Shown piece after piece: positions 1-11,570 of a DNA stretch of 64,000 nt (its first letter is position 1; every line of letters begins with the position of its first letter). The notes beneath the pieces are model-generated. The model was not told where the DNA came from and did no database searches. It saw only the letters and a program-made list of their open reading frames with translations. Made by a program: the position numbers and the translations under genes. Location: the NCBI GenBank assembly GCA_022828595.1, contig JAKGHH010000002.1:87512076-87576075 (forward strand). Direction: 5' to 3'. Source of the DNA: Nelumbo lutea. Taxonomy: Eukaryota > Streptophyta > Magnoliopsida > Proteales > Nelumbonaceae.

Positions 1-525
1 CTTTCGCAAGAAGATTGAATCATGGGCCCGGTTGCGGCTTTCAACTACTAGCCCTTGGACGTATTCCCTCAGTTCATCCCGGCTGAGAGGGGCCTCTGCT
101 GTCAGGTCGGTGTAGGGAAAATCATGAGATTGGTGGGTGGGACGGTGATCTGTTTGGGTCGGGGTTGGGTTGGCTCTATTAGGCTGCTTGGGCATGTCAG
201 AGGTTTGGTTGGAAGCGTGGCAGTTGGGGTTGGGATTGGTGTTAGGGACGCTGGGAAGAGTTGCGGCAGGGGTTTATTCAACTTGGGTCGAACGGTTGAG
301 TAGAATCTGGAGGGTGCTTCTCGTCTCCTCTTGCATTTGTTCTAGCCTCCTGAATTTGATTTCGAAAAGTGCCTCAAACTCAAAAAGTTTGTTCAACGGT
401 ATCTCGATGTTGGCTTGGATAGGTGTTTTCATCTCTTGTTGGTTCTCTGCTCTCAAATTGGTGTTCTTCGGGACGTTGTTCTGTTCTTCAGGGGTGGTGG
501 TGAGGTTGATTCTTCTTGAAGCCAT
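1..525 (-). pseudogene. Ty3/gypsy-like gag N-terminus, broken by one stop
   Basis: An open frame runs from the ATG at 525 (MASRRINLTTTPEEQNN) to the left edge with a single in-frame TAA at 274-276. After the stop it continues with a Pro- and Asn-rich stretch and then DELREYVQGLVVESRNRAHD. A polar, Glu- and Gln-rich start, a coiled-coil-like segment (FEFEALFEIKFRRLEQMQEE) and a Pro-rich hinge are usual in plant gypsy gag proteins, but no catalytic domain is inside the window, so the family call is inferred. The likely LTR lies across copia A at 10006-10786. Confidence 0.5.
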
Positions 526-591
526 TCTTTGTGATCAAAGGACAAACTAGAGATTCTACTGTAGGTTAGGTAAGACTTGGGTGGAAGCGGT

Positions 592-2550
592 TGAAAGAAT
601 GGTAGGATCCATCTAATGGATGCCATAAAGGTTGCGGAATGGGTGGGCGAATTTCAAAAATTTCCTACCTTCTCCCAACTGGGAATCATATTCCCTAAAT
701 TTAGAATACAATATTCAAGGATCCTACTTGAACCATAATCAAACCAGATCTGTACCAAAAGACAAATGGGAGGAATATACCTGATCCGGAGAAGCACTAT
801 CTCCCAAAGTTGGTGTTCACGCCCAAAGAATGCTCCAAGATCCGTTCCTGCTGAAGATGACACAGCTGTGGATGGAACAGAACCAACAGAGTGCGTCCTA
901 CACACTGGATCCTTCGCAAGTATCCTCTGGAAGCACTAAACACTGAATCAATTTCAGTCTTTCTTGCAAGACTGATGTCAAGAACAGATTTTTGGACTTT
1001 CTTTTCTACAAAGATCTAATCTTGCAAAGGAGATGGCGGCGGCAGGAGGAGAGCTCTAAAGGCGAAAAGGCTGAACTGCCTTTTTTTCTTTTTCTGGAGT
1101 ATGAGATCTGATCTCAATTCGCAGGAACCTTTCTTGCGATTTCTCTTGGTTCGAAATCTATTGTATTTCTCTCCTTTTTGGTTAGGGTTTCTCCTCCTTT
1201 CTTCTTGATTAAGAATCCTCCTAATTAGGAGTTATCCCAATCCAAATCAGTATTTGGATAGGGGATAATCTTAATCCTATCTGCAGATAAAGTTAGCTTA
1301 CTCCTGATCTTACCAAGAGGTTACCAGATTCAAATCTAATTTGAATTTGGTCTCCAAGAGTGGATAAGGCTAAAGGCCCAATCCTTTTACTAACATTAAT
1401 CTCAGATTCGCCCCAAGGATGGGTGATCATATCATCCCACCTCGAAATGGGCTTCTGGTCCATTAAGTGTTCAGTGTCTAATTACTTTCCAATCTGCTGC
1501 CCAATTGGGCTTCTTTGTATGGCGTGGGACCCAAGCATTGATCTACACACCAGCCACATGGGTTCGGCCCAGCCTTTAATACAAGGCCCAGCCGAATTCA
1601 CTAAAAAACTCAATGAACCCCTTGAGTCCATCATATGGACCCTATGGGCCCAACACTTACATTAAGTGGTCCCTGGGCCAAGCCATCTTATAAAAACCCA
1701 GGGACTGTGGGCAGGTGCAAGATTAGCCCATCAGGTATTATCCTCAATGGTCTTACACTTAACCACTCAGCCCTTAATGATCAAGCACTGCCCGACAAGA
1801 GAGGACCTCTCCCTTGGCTGCAAGGAACAGTGCCGCACTCTCCTCTCACATGGATCCCGGGAATTAAAACCATTTGCAAACAATTTGAAACCGTACATAT
1901 ATATATATATATATAAATATATTAATTTTGCAAAACAAAATTCCAACGATAGAAATCAACTGTCGGCAGTTTGGTTTCCATCAGAGAGAGTGCATTCCCG
2001 ATCATTACCCTTTGTCTGACAAAGTGGCTGATTTTGTCACTATGATCACCCACTCAGATGAATTCTCAAACTGCCCCAACATACCCAGGTTTTGATCCCC
2101 GCTAAGGATCTCACTGATTGGCATATCAAAGGCAGCCTGATCCAACACTTAGTGAAGTGTCATAATCGAGTCTAGGGGTCAGGTGTAACTTTCCAGTTTT
2201 GCCCATCTATCTCAAAGGTCCAGGGCAATACTGGAAATCTGGTCCGGTTCAAGGATTCAAGTAATCCCATACTACATGTGCCTCGGGTCTTACCCTGGTG
2301 GCTAAGACAGGCCATCCCAACACTTGGTGGCACACCAGTATCAGCCTTGGCAGGATAAATCTCCCCAGACTTATCCAACGGCTGTGAACATTTAAAACTA
2401 ACACGAGTCTCTATAAATGTCCAGTTTTAGGGTTTTACACAGATTTAAACCAAACAACATGAATCAAACATGCACTTTATTTATTTCCACTAAATAACAA
2501 AAGTACATCAAATCAGATTGAAGCTAAGGGCATACGAAAACTGTCTAACA
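592..2550 (-). repeat. 3' LTR of copia A (1959 bp)
   Basis: On the minus strand it starts TGTTAGACAG and ends CCATTCTTTCA. It matches 8070-10005 along its length apart from scattered substitutions and about 20 bases (near 1575-1595) missing from the other copy. A TA dinucleotide run sits at about 1896-1920. Confidence 0.97.
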
Positions 2551-2564
2551 ACTCCCACTTGCAC
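2551..2564 (-). other. Polypurine tract of copia A
   Basis: On the minus strand GTGCAAGTGGGAGT directly precedes the 3' LTR. It is the expected plus-strand priming site, though less purine-rich than the GAGGGGGAGTG tracts of other elements here. Confidence 0.75.
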
Positions 2565-5428
2565 TTAGGTCCAATCTGGTACAAGCCGGAATCCCATACT
2601 TTCCACGTGTTTCTCAAACACCTTCTGTGTTAGTGGCTTAGTCAATGGGTCTACCACATTCTCCGTTGATACTACCTCTTGCTATCATCCTCCCGTAGGT
2701 CCAGTGTCATCATACAACAATGGAATGGGTGATGTGCTGAATTCCAAATTCATGAATGAACACCTTCATTCACAAGGCAGCATCACTTACGGCAATGCGC
2801 TCGGCTTGGGTTGTGGACTATTAATTTGCAACTTAGGACCCCTGTTTGCTGACACTCAGCAAACAACACAAGATCCTATCATGAAAATATATCCAGATGT
2901 AGACTTTCTATCATCTGGATCCGACTGGAAATCGGCATCGGTATACCCTAGAACTTGCAGTGAACTACCATCGAATACCACACAAAACTCTTTTGTCTTT
3001 CGAAGGTATTTGAGTATGTTCTTCACAGCAGTCCAATGCTCCTGCCCTGGGTTTGTCTGGAATCTGCTTACCGCACTCACCGCCTGAGCAATGTCCGGGC
3101 GAGTGCACAGCATGGCATACATGATGCTCCCTACGGCTGAGGCATAGGGAACGTCTCTCATGCTCTCAATCTCCTCAGAAGTCTTGGGAGACATTTTCTT
3201 GGAGAGAGTGACTCCGTGCCTGAAAGGAACGTTTCCTTTCTTGGAGTTCTCCATGTTGTACCTCTTGACAATTTTGTCAATATAAGCAGTCTGGGATAAT
3301 CCAATTATCTACTTCGATCTATCTCTATAGAGTCGAAGACCCAGTATGTATGAAGCTTCTCCAAGATCTTTCATGGAGAACTGCTGTGATAGCCATACCT
3401 TGACCGAAGTCAACATTCCTACATCATTCCCAATGAGTAGGATATCGTCCACGTACAACACCAAAAAGGTGATCTTATCCCCACTGGACTTCCTGTAAAC
3501 ACAGGGCTCATCCGGATTCTGCTCAAAGCCAAACGTTTTGACTGCAAAATCAAAACGGATGTTCCAACTCCAAGAAGCCTGCTTAAGTCCATATATGGAT
3601 CTATTAAGTTTACATACCATGTGTTCCTGACCAGCAGCAATGAAGCCTTGCGGCTGCTGTATGTTGATATCTTCACTAAGATCTCCATTCAGGAACGCGG
3701 TTTTGACATCCATTTGCCAAATCTCGTAGTCATGGTACGCTGCTACAGCTAGCAGGATCCTAATGGATTTAAGCATGGCCACGGGCGAAAAGGTTTCCTC
3801 ATAGTCGATGCCTTCTTTCTGAGTATACCCTTTCGCCACCAAATGAGCTTTAAAGGTCTCAATCCTACAATCGGGGCCCTTCTTCCTCTTGTAGATCCAT
3901 TTGCAACCAATTGCTTTTACCCCGGAGGGCGGATCCACTAGAGTCCAGACTCCATTGGTCTCCATTGAGTCCATTTCAGCTCTCATGGCCTCCACCCACA
4001 TCTGGGAGTCTATGTCTAACATAGCTTCCGCGTAAGTCACGGGATCCTCTTCACTAGTCAAGGTTTCCACCAGTTAACTGTCCTGGTCATAACCATATCG
4101 GACTGGTGGTCTGGATACCCGGGTGGTTCTTCTAGGTTGGTCATTACCTGGAATTTGTGGGACATCTCCCACTGCTCCTGAGCTCTCCTCATCAAGAACT
4201 ATTTCCTGACGATGGGTGTCCAGGATGTAATCGGATTCTAAGAATTGGGCGTTTCGACTGCAGAACACTTTCTGCTCACTCGGGTTATAGAATAGATAAC
4301 CCACCGAATCCTTTGGGTAGCCTACAAACAGGCAACGACTGGTTTTAGATTCCAACTTGCCCACACTTGTTCTTTTAACGTGTGCAGGACAACCCCAAAT
4401 CTTCAAGTGTCTTACACTTGGCTTCCTTCCGGTCCAAAGTTCATATGGAGTTTTCGTAACTTATTTGGTTGGAACCCGATTCAGCACGTAGATAGTAGTC
4501 TCTAATGCGTATCCCCAAAAGGATGTGGGTAATTGTGAGCGTACAAGAAGCGACCGGACCATGTCCAACAATGTCCTATTCCTCCTCTCTGAAACACCGT
4601 TGACTTGAGGTGTAGTAGGAGGAGCTAGTTGTGACACTATTTCATTGTCCCTTAAGTAGTCCCTGAATTCGTCAGAGAGATACTCGCCACCTCGATCTGA
4701 TCGAAGGGCCTTAATTTCTCTCCCTAACTGTTTCTCGGCTTCCTGTCTGAACTCTTTGAACCTTTCAAATGATTCAGACTTATGTCTCATTAGGTACACG
4801 TAATCATATCGTGAAAAATCATCTGTAAAAGTGATGAACTACACGTGTTGATTCCGTGTCCTAACACTCAAGGGACCACATACATCAGTATGTATCAGGT
4901 CAAGTGTGCCTGCAGATCTTTCAGGCTTACCGTCAAATGGCCGCTTAGACATCTTACCTTGAAGGCAAGGTTCACAAGTGGGAAGATTTTCTACGGTTAG
5001 AAAATCCAAAGGACCATCCTTTACCAGCCTTGTGATTCGGTCAATACCGATATGGCCAAGTCGATAATGCCAGAGGCACGTGGGACTTACTGTATCACGA
5101 TTCCTTTTCTTGGGATTTTCGACCGACGTAGTTTCGGTTAAGTTAGTTTCCAGAGACCGTTCTCTAGTTCCCCATATTAGATTAATTTATTATTCCGTTT
5201 AATAGTAATCATATTACTAAAATTAACAGTATATCCATCAGCACATAGTTTTGAAACAGAAATTAAATTTCTTCTCAAGTTCTGTACATAAAGACAATCT
5301 TTAAGTACAAGTATTCCTTCTTTAAAAACTAATTCTACGGTTCCTATTGCCGCCGCTGCAACACTTGCAGTTGTTCCCAAGAATAGTGTCACTTCACCTT
5401 CACTCAACCTTCTGCTAACTTTGAACCC
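2565..5428 (-). pseudogene. Copia A pol: protease, integrase, RT, RNase H (decayed)
   Basis: Reading leftwards: a protease remnant (5177-5428), GAG-pre-integrase ([20 protein letters not shown]), an integrase core with TDVCGP, LRSDRGGEYLS and the downstream Glu region (about 4461-4900), and the integrase tail ([25 protein letters not shown]) at 4074-4406. RT lies at 3309-4070 ([18 protein letters not shown], [17 protein letters not shown]) and RNase H at about 2600-3254 ([19 protein letters not shown]). At least four in-frame stops interrupt it, at about 4074, 4455, 3309 and 2856, but the frame is largely kept, so decay is mainly by point mutation. The RNase H end is truncated by stops. Confidence 0.9.
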
Positions 5429-6316
5429 CTATAGTGAGTTACACGCATGAGTTGAAGCCCTGGAGTCAACACACCAGGACACAGAAGTAACTAACATGTT
5501 AGTTTCTATGACACAAGTTTCGATGTTACCTTTCTTAGATTCCAGGTAGGCAGGACAATTCCTCTTCCAGTGGCCGGTCTGCTTGTAGAAGTGACAGACA
5601 TCAGATGCCTTGTTCTTCTTCTGCTTCTTAGGTTTGGCAGCCTTCTTCTGAGGCTTCTTTGCCTTTCTCTTTTTCTTGCCCGATTTGTTAGCTTCAGCAA
5701 GCATAACCATAGGCTCATCCTTCTTGAATAGATCCTCGGCTCTCTGAAACATATTGTTGAGTTCCTGGACGCTGACATTCAGCTTATTCATATTGTAGTT
5801 CATTGTGAACGCATTGAAGGAAGAGGGCAAAGAATTGAGGATGGCATCCACTTGCGTGCCAAGATCTAGCCTGGATCCAAGAGCTTCAAGTTCGTTAATG
5901 TATCCCATCATCCGAAGACAATGGTCATGAACTTTCTGCCCTTTGGTCATCTGCGCGGTCATGAACAATTTCAGGACCTTCTGTCGAGTAGAACAGTTCT
6001 GCTCTTCATACATTGTTCTTAGACTGTCCAATATGTCCTTGGCTAGTTCGATCTGATCGAACTGCCTCTGTATTGAGTTGTCTAATGAGGCAATGACAAA
6101 GCAGCGGGCTAGGGAGTTCTTATCCTCCCACTCTTGGTAGTCCCTCCTACGGGCCTCAGAAGCCCTATCACCCGGACGTTCCAGGGCAGGATTTTTCACC
6201 ACCTTGTCTAACTTTTCGGAAGTTAGGACCAGCATAAGATTTCTGTACCAGTCGGCATAGTTTGGGCCCTTAAGCTTGTTATCGTCTAGAAGCTTTGCAA
6301 ATTGACCGTTTGCCAT
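5429..6316 (-). pseudogene. Copia A gag with damaged zinc knuckle
   Basis: The frame starts MANGQFAKLLDDNKLKGPNY at 6316; an upstream in-frame ATG at 6340 exists, but MANG.F is the usual start in this group. It reads for about 295 residues with a Lys-rich stretch (about 225-250) before the nucleocapsid motif. The CCHC knuckle reads CHFYKQTGHWKRNC, so the second Cys is Tyr. The protease motif beyond it reads VDSRASTHAC, with the active-site Gly changed to Arg, and a stop follows. Both substitutions should abolish function. Confidence 0.88.
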
Positions 6317-8056
6317 TTTCTGATAAAATAGCAAAATCATTAGTCCACAACCTTAGTTTGATTCATGTTACCTATATAAATATGGATTTTAATCTATGTT
6401 CTATTCCCATTTGTTCATCTCTGAGATTTCCCTCCTTTCTCAGTGACGGAGACGACGAAATGTCTCTGGAAATGTGGGAAATCACATGGGGTGCGTGAAG
6501 CCAACTGTTTCAGCTGCATAACCCCACCACCTTTCTGTGACGGATCATATCCACTCATCAAATGAGTTTCCTTTTTGGCCTCTGTCAGATAAGGTTCAAA
6601 GTCGTTTTCAGGTAAACCTTTCTGTCCAGTGAGTGCACACCCATGATATTCAGGTTACGCCAAGGTACCATGAGAGAGTTCCCATTTTCTGGTGAAGCCC
6701 CTCCCACATCGGTCTATGACGCCCCTATCATCTTATGAAACACTCTAATAGATCCAACAGCAAATGGATAGCCCAATTTTATGGTGTGTTTCCTCATTAC
6801 TGAAGGACCCATCATTGTGCTAATGACGGAAGGTCTTTAGAGAGTCCATCATATGGGTCTCCCTATCACATGCATTCATATTTGCTGGAGGGAACAAAAA
6901 TACGCCCTAGTTTTAATTTAGGTCAAACCAGAGTGGCTCCCACTGACTTTCATAAAGTCAGATTTCTGGTGGGCCTTAATCGGCTAGGGGTTCCGTACGC
7001 ATCCCTTTTCAGGGTTGTGGGGTCCACCAAGCAAAGAGGGGTCATCCAATGACCTTGAAGGACACCATGGCAATGATGTGCATTCAGCCAAGGTGTGCGC
7101 AAGAGCCACTAACGAGTCTTCATGGGCCAAGTACTTATGGCCCATGGTCGCAGCACATCAAACATCCAAACATCACATGTAAAGGAGGAATTGATCCAAT
7201 TCCTCCTTTAACAATTAATGACTACTAGGTGTATGGGCTGAATCGCAGATAGCAGTTCGGCCCATACAGCTTATCTCACAGTAATGGGCCTTTTGTAGTT
7301 TTAACCCTTTAAAACTGGGCTTTACAGGTGGGGAATTAATCCCTGTAATTGAACATCAGATTTGGAATAGCAAGTGTAAGAAATACAGACTGAAAAACAG
7401 TCCCTATCGAACCCCAGATTCGGTCCAAACAGTTTTGGTCCAATCTAGTCCGAGAGGATCCAAAACTGATTTTCAATTCAAGAATTAATTCATGAAAGAT
7501 CTGAAATTAATAATTTTGATTTCAAACAATCACAAATCAAACTATGGACTGTTCGCACCACCTGCAAAACAGAGGTTAATCACAAGGGTTGCAGTTTCAC
7601 AAACTGCAAATTGCAGAAAGCGATTTCTCCAACTACAAATCTCCAGCGCCGCCTTCTTCTTCCTTCTTCTTTAATCAAGAAAAAAATAACAGAAATCCTA
7701 TTTCTATTACTTACATTCTTGATCAAATCCTATACATTCAGTCTAAAAATAAAAAAAAATATTTACAAACCGAATTAAATGAAATAAATAAACAGAAAGA
7801 AAAAGGGTGCGTAGACTATCTGCGCCAAATCTGCACTGCGATCTCCAGGTTCGAACAGTCCATTAAATCAAAATAAATAAAGAACAATTCTAAATAAATT
7901 TTGGATTTAATAAAAATTAATTTCAGATCAATCGCCCTTAACAAGAAACAGTTTCTTGAAATAAAGAAAACAATCTACGCAAATCTTGAAAGAACACCTT
8001 CTATCCATCTACGCAGGGTCAAATCTGATTTTCTTTTGGTTCAAGATTCGAACCTG
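6317..8056 (-). other. Untranslated leader of copia A
   Basis: About 1.7 kb between primer-binding site and gag ATG. I find no conserved protein motif in either strand; the short frames here are unremarkable. It contains AT-rich stretches (7640-7960) and no internal repeat that I can see. Confidence 0.6.
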
Positions 8057-8068
8057 GCTCTGATACCA
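8057..8068 (-). other. Primer-binding site of copia A (initiator Met-tRNA)
   Basis: The minus strand reads TGGTATCAGAGC one base inside the 5' LTR, complementary to the 3' end of plant initiator Met-tRNA. The match continues inward: plus strand 8052-8068 reads like the tRNA end ACCTGGCTCTGATACCA. Confidence 0.93.
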
Positions 8069-8069
8069 C

Positions 8070-10005
8070 TGAAAGAATGGTAGGATCCATCTAATGGACA
8101 CCATAAAGGTTGCGGAATGGGTGGGCGAATTTCAAAAATTTCCTACCTTCTCCCAACTGGGAATCATATTCCCTAAATTTAGAATACAACATTCAAGGAT
8201 CCTACTTGAACCATAATCAAACCAGATCTGTACCAAAAGACAAATGGGAGTAATATACCTGATCCGGAGAAGCACTATCTCCCAAAGTTGGTGTTCACGC
8301 CCAAAGAATGCTCCAAGATCCGTTCCTGCTGAAGATGACACAGCTGTGGATGGAACAGAACCAACAGAGTGCGTCCTACACACTGGATCCTTCGCAAGTA
8401 TCCTCTGGAAGCACTAAACACTGAATCAATTTCAGTCTTTCTTGCAAGACTGATGTCAAGAACAGATTTCTTGACTTTCTTTTCTGTAAAGATCTAATCT
8501 TGCAAAGGAGATGGCGGCGGCAGGAGGAGAGCTCTAAAGGCGAAAAGGCTGAACTGCCTTTTTTTCTTTTTCTGGAGTATGAGATCTGATCTCAATTCGC
8601 AGGAACCTTTCTTGCGATTTCTCTTGGTTCAAAATCTATTGTATTTCTCTCCTTTTGGGTTAGGGTTTCTCCTCCTTTCTTCTTGATTAAGAATCCTCCT
8701 AATTAGGAGTTATCCCAATCCAAATCAGTATTTGGATAGGGGATAATCTTAATCCTATCTGCAGATAAAGTTAGCTTACTCCTGATCTTATTAGGAGGTT
8801 ACCAGATTCAAATCTAATTTGAATTTGGTCTCCAAGAGTGGATAAGGCTAAAGGCCCAATCCTTTTACTAACATTAATCTCAGATTCGCCCCAAGGATGG
8901 GTGATCATATCAGCCCACCTCGAAATGGGCTTCTGGCCCATTAAGTGTTCAGTGTCTAATTACTTTCCAATCTACTGCCCAGTTGGGCTTCTTTGTATGG
9001 CATGGGACCCAAGCATTGATCTACACACCAGCCACATGGGTTCGGCCCTGCCGAATTCATTGAAAAACTCAATGAACCCCTTGAGTCCATCATATGGACC
9101 CTATGGGCCCAACACTTACATTAAGTGGTCCCTGGGCCAAGCCATCTTATAAAAACCCAGGGACTGTGGGCAGGTGCAAGATTATCCCATCAGGTATTAT
9201 CCTCAATGGTCTTACACTTAACATCTCAGCCCTTAATGATCAAGCACTGCCCGACAAGAGAGGACCTCTCCCTCGGCTGCAAGGAATAGTGTCGCACTCT
9301 CCTCTCACATGGATCCCGGGAATTAAAACCATTTGCAAACAATTTGAAACCGTACATATATATATATATAAATATATTAATTTTGCAAAACAAAATTCCA
9401 ACGATTGAAATCAACTGTCGGCAGTTTGGTTTCCATCAGAGAGAGTGCATTCCCGATCATTACCCTTTGTCCGACAAAGTGGATGATTCTGTCACTATGA
9501 TCACCCACTTAGATGAATTCTCAAACTGCCCCAACATACCCAGGTTTTGATCCCCGCTAAGGATCTCACTGATTGGCATATCAAAGGCAGCCTGATCCAA
9601 CCCCTAGTGAAGTGTCATAATCGAGTCTAGGGGTCAGGTGTAACTTTCTAGTTTTGCCCATCTATCTCCAAGGTCCAGGGCAATACTGGAAATCTGGTCC
9701 GGTTCAATGATTCAAGTAATCCCATACTGCATGTGCCTCGGGTCTTACCCTGGTGGCTGAGACAGGCCATCCCAACACTTGGTGGCACACCAGTATCAGC
9801 CTTGGCAGGATAAATCTCCCCAGACTTATCCAACGGCTGTGAACATTTAAAACTAACACGAGTCTCTATAAATGTCCAGTTTTAGGGTTTTACACGGAAT
9901 TAAACCAAACAACATGAATCAAACATGCACTTTATTTATTTCCACTAAATAACAAAAGTACATCAAATCAGATTGAAGCTAAGGGCATACAAAAACTGTC
10001 TAACA
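8070..10005 (-). repeat. 5' LTR of copia A (1936 bp)
   Basis: Same ends as the 592-2550 copy (TGTTAGACAG...CATTCTTTCA on the minus strand), next to the primer-binding site. It carries a shorter TA run (about 9355-9370) and lacks about 20 bases present in the other LTR. Confidence 0.97.
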
Positions 10006-10786
10006 GTGGTCTCTTTGAAAGACAGAGAGAAGCCGGTGAGTGGGGAGATAGGCCTTTTGGGGCTAAGGATGCTAGGGTAGGGAGTTAAAGCAAAAGAGTG
10101 CTCGGGTGCTGGATGCAGAATGTTGAGTGAATCCCATTACGAGGAGGATCTCTATTTATGGGGGAAAGGGAACATTGTATTTTACTATCAATCATTAAGT
10201 GCGCCACTGGGGTTTCACCATGTGTCTCATGAGGATTTTCCCCAAGGATCGGCTTTCCTTCTCCTCAAGATCCCTCATTACTCACGTGTGCTACTACCTC
10301 TCGTGCACTTTATTTTAATTGACGTGGTGTTTAACAACATCACCACTTGGAGGGCGGCGTCTTATTAACCCTACGTGGCATCTCGCCACTTCTTTTAATG
10401 GTGTAGGTCCATGTGGCTATGGGCACGCGTGGGCCTCGCCATGGGCTTGGCCCGGGCTTCTCTCAGTTTGGGTCGCGAGTGGGCTTGTAAGTCGTGGGTT
10501 CATCGCGCGTTTAGCAAATCATCAGTTTATCACACATTCGAACAGGCGTGGAGCTTTGTCCTGGGTTCGGCCGTGGTTCCCTTTGGTTCAGGCACCGAGT
10601 AAGATCGGTGAACCGTGGGTTTATCACGATTTTGTGGTACGCATTGTTAGTTCATCGCAGAGCTTGTGGTGTATTGCGGGTTCATCACAATAGGAAGGTT
10701 GTCTACGAATTGCTCGCATACAACCTTGTGGTGTTCGTTTCACCGGTATTCTCTGAGGGTCTGAGCAAACAATGTATACCTACACA
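10006..10786 (-). repeat. Presumed LTR of the gypsy-like element split by copia A
   Basis: Directly beyond the A target duplication, on the side opposite the gag at 1-525. On the minus strand it has a TATA box (CCCATAAATAGAG), then about 150 bases before the A insertion point, like R-U5. The rest is GC-richer than its surroundings and would be U3. The right end is placed at ACACA (10782-10786) because the minus strand then starts TGTGTAGG, but no second LTR is available to confirm it. Confidence 0.45.
10150..10161 (-). promoter_or_regulatory. TATA box of the gypsy-like LTR
   Basis: The minus strand reads CCATAAATAGAG about 140 bases upstream of the A insertion point, the position expected for an LTR promoter. 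Confidence 0.5.
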
Positions 10787-11570
10787 TGTGATGTTTAACT
10801 TTTAGTTATTAATGAAAATTTCTAATTATTGATACAAAAAAAAAAAGAAACAAACATATCAACCTTACTGGTGGACTTGAGCACCATTCTTGAACATCAA
10901 CTCAGATTTCGCTTTCTAGGCAACTTGTTGAGCCACAATATTACAAGTTTTACAACCATCTTTGGCTTGTTTATTGAAGAGTTGATGAGTGTTCGCAGAT
11001 TACCACGCTTTCATAGAATTTATTCTAGTGAATCTTGTGATTCTAAGAAACGTTTTCAAATTTGAATGTACGGAAATAGTTGGAATTAATTTTTATTTTG
11101 ATCAAAACTCATTCTATGATTTAAATCTTTATAGTTAAAAAACTTACATTTGTAAAAGAATCAATTGTCTTGAAGTTCATTCAAATATTGATTCATTGGA
11201 ACTAAATTATAACTGAGCTTATAAAGTATCTAGGAATAGGGGTCAATACCTAGGGAAACACATATACCAGATAAGATATGGAATAATAGTGTGGTTGCAT
11301 TAGTATGATCCTTCTAGCCTTCTTGTGAGTTAACTCGGCCATTAGCAAGTCAATTCAAACTTGGCAACTCAAACCAAGGCTATGTCTATTAATTTCTCAA
11401 GGCCACATGTGGTTTTAAGGAAAATGAATGTGAAATTTTTATGTTTCATTGTTTGATTGCAAAAGAGAAAACAGTGGGAACATCAGCTCCAATAACAAAG
11501 GTAGTGATTCATCATGAAGCCACTTCTCTACAAAAAACTGTTGACTCAATCAATGATCCAGTGATTGATT
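10787..11570. other. Intergenic, nothing recognised
   Basis: AT-rich DNA with an A-run at about 10837-10848 and no coding motif, LTR end or inverted repeat that I can support on either strand. Confidence 0.6.

Larger units (their letters stand above)
592..10005 (-). mobile_element. Copia element A, full length, 9.4 kb, minus strand
   Basis: Two near-identical long LTRs (592-2550 and 8070-10005) in the same orientation flank a gag-pol region read on the minus strand. The outer flanks are GCGGT (587-591) and GTGGT (10006-10010), a 5-base target duplication with one C-to-T change. The order gag, protease, integrase, RT and RNase H is that of Ty1/copia. The untranslated leader of about 1.7 kb and LTRs of nearly 2 kb are long for copia. 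A landed in the leader of the gypsy-like element whose gag is at 1-525. Confidence 0.95.

Noticed and set aside
3419..3688. Second minus-strand frame inside copia A RT
   Set aside because: It overlaps the RT frame out of register and has no motif; a shadow frame.
8046..8068. tRNA-like sequence (GATTCGAACCTGGCTCTGATACCA-type end)
   Set aside because: It is the extended primer-binding site of copia A. No D-arm or anticodon arm lies upstream, so it is not a tRNA gene.
10319..10805. Overlapping plus-strand frames of 63-124 codons
   Set aside because: They lie in the GC-richer U3-like part of the presumed gypsy LTR, read different frames and lack protein motifs.
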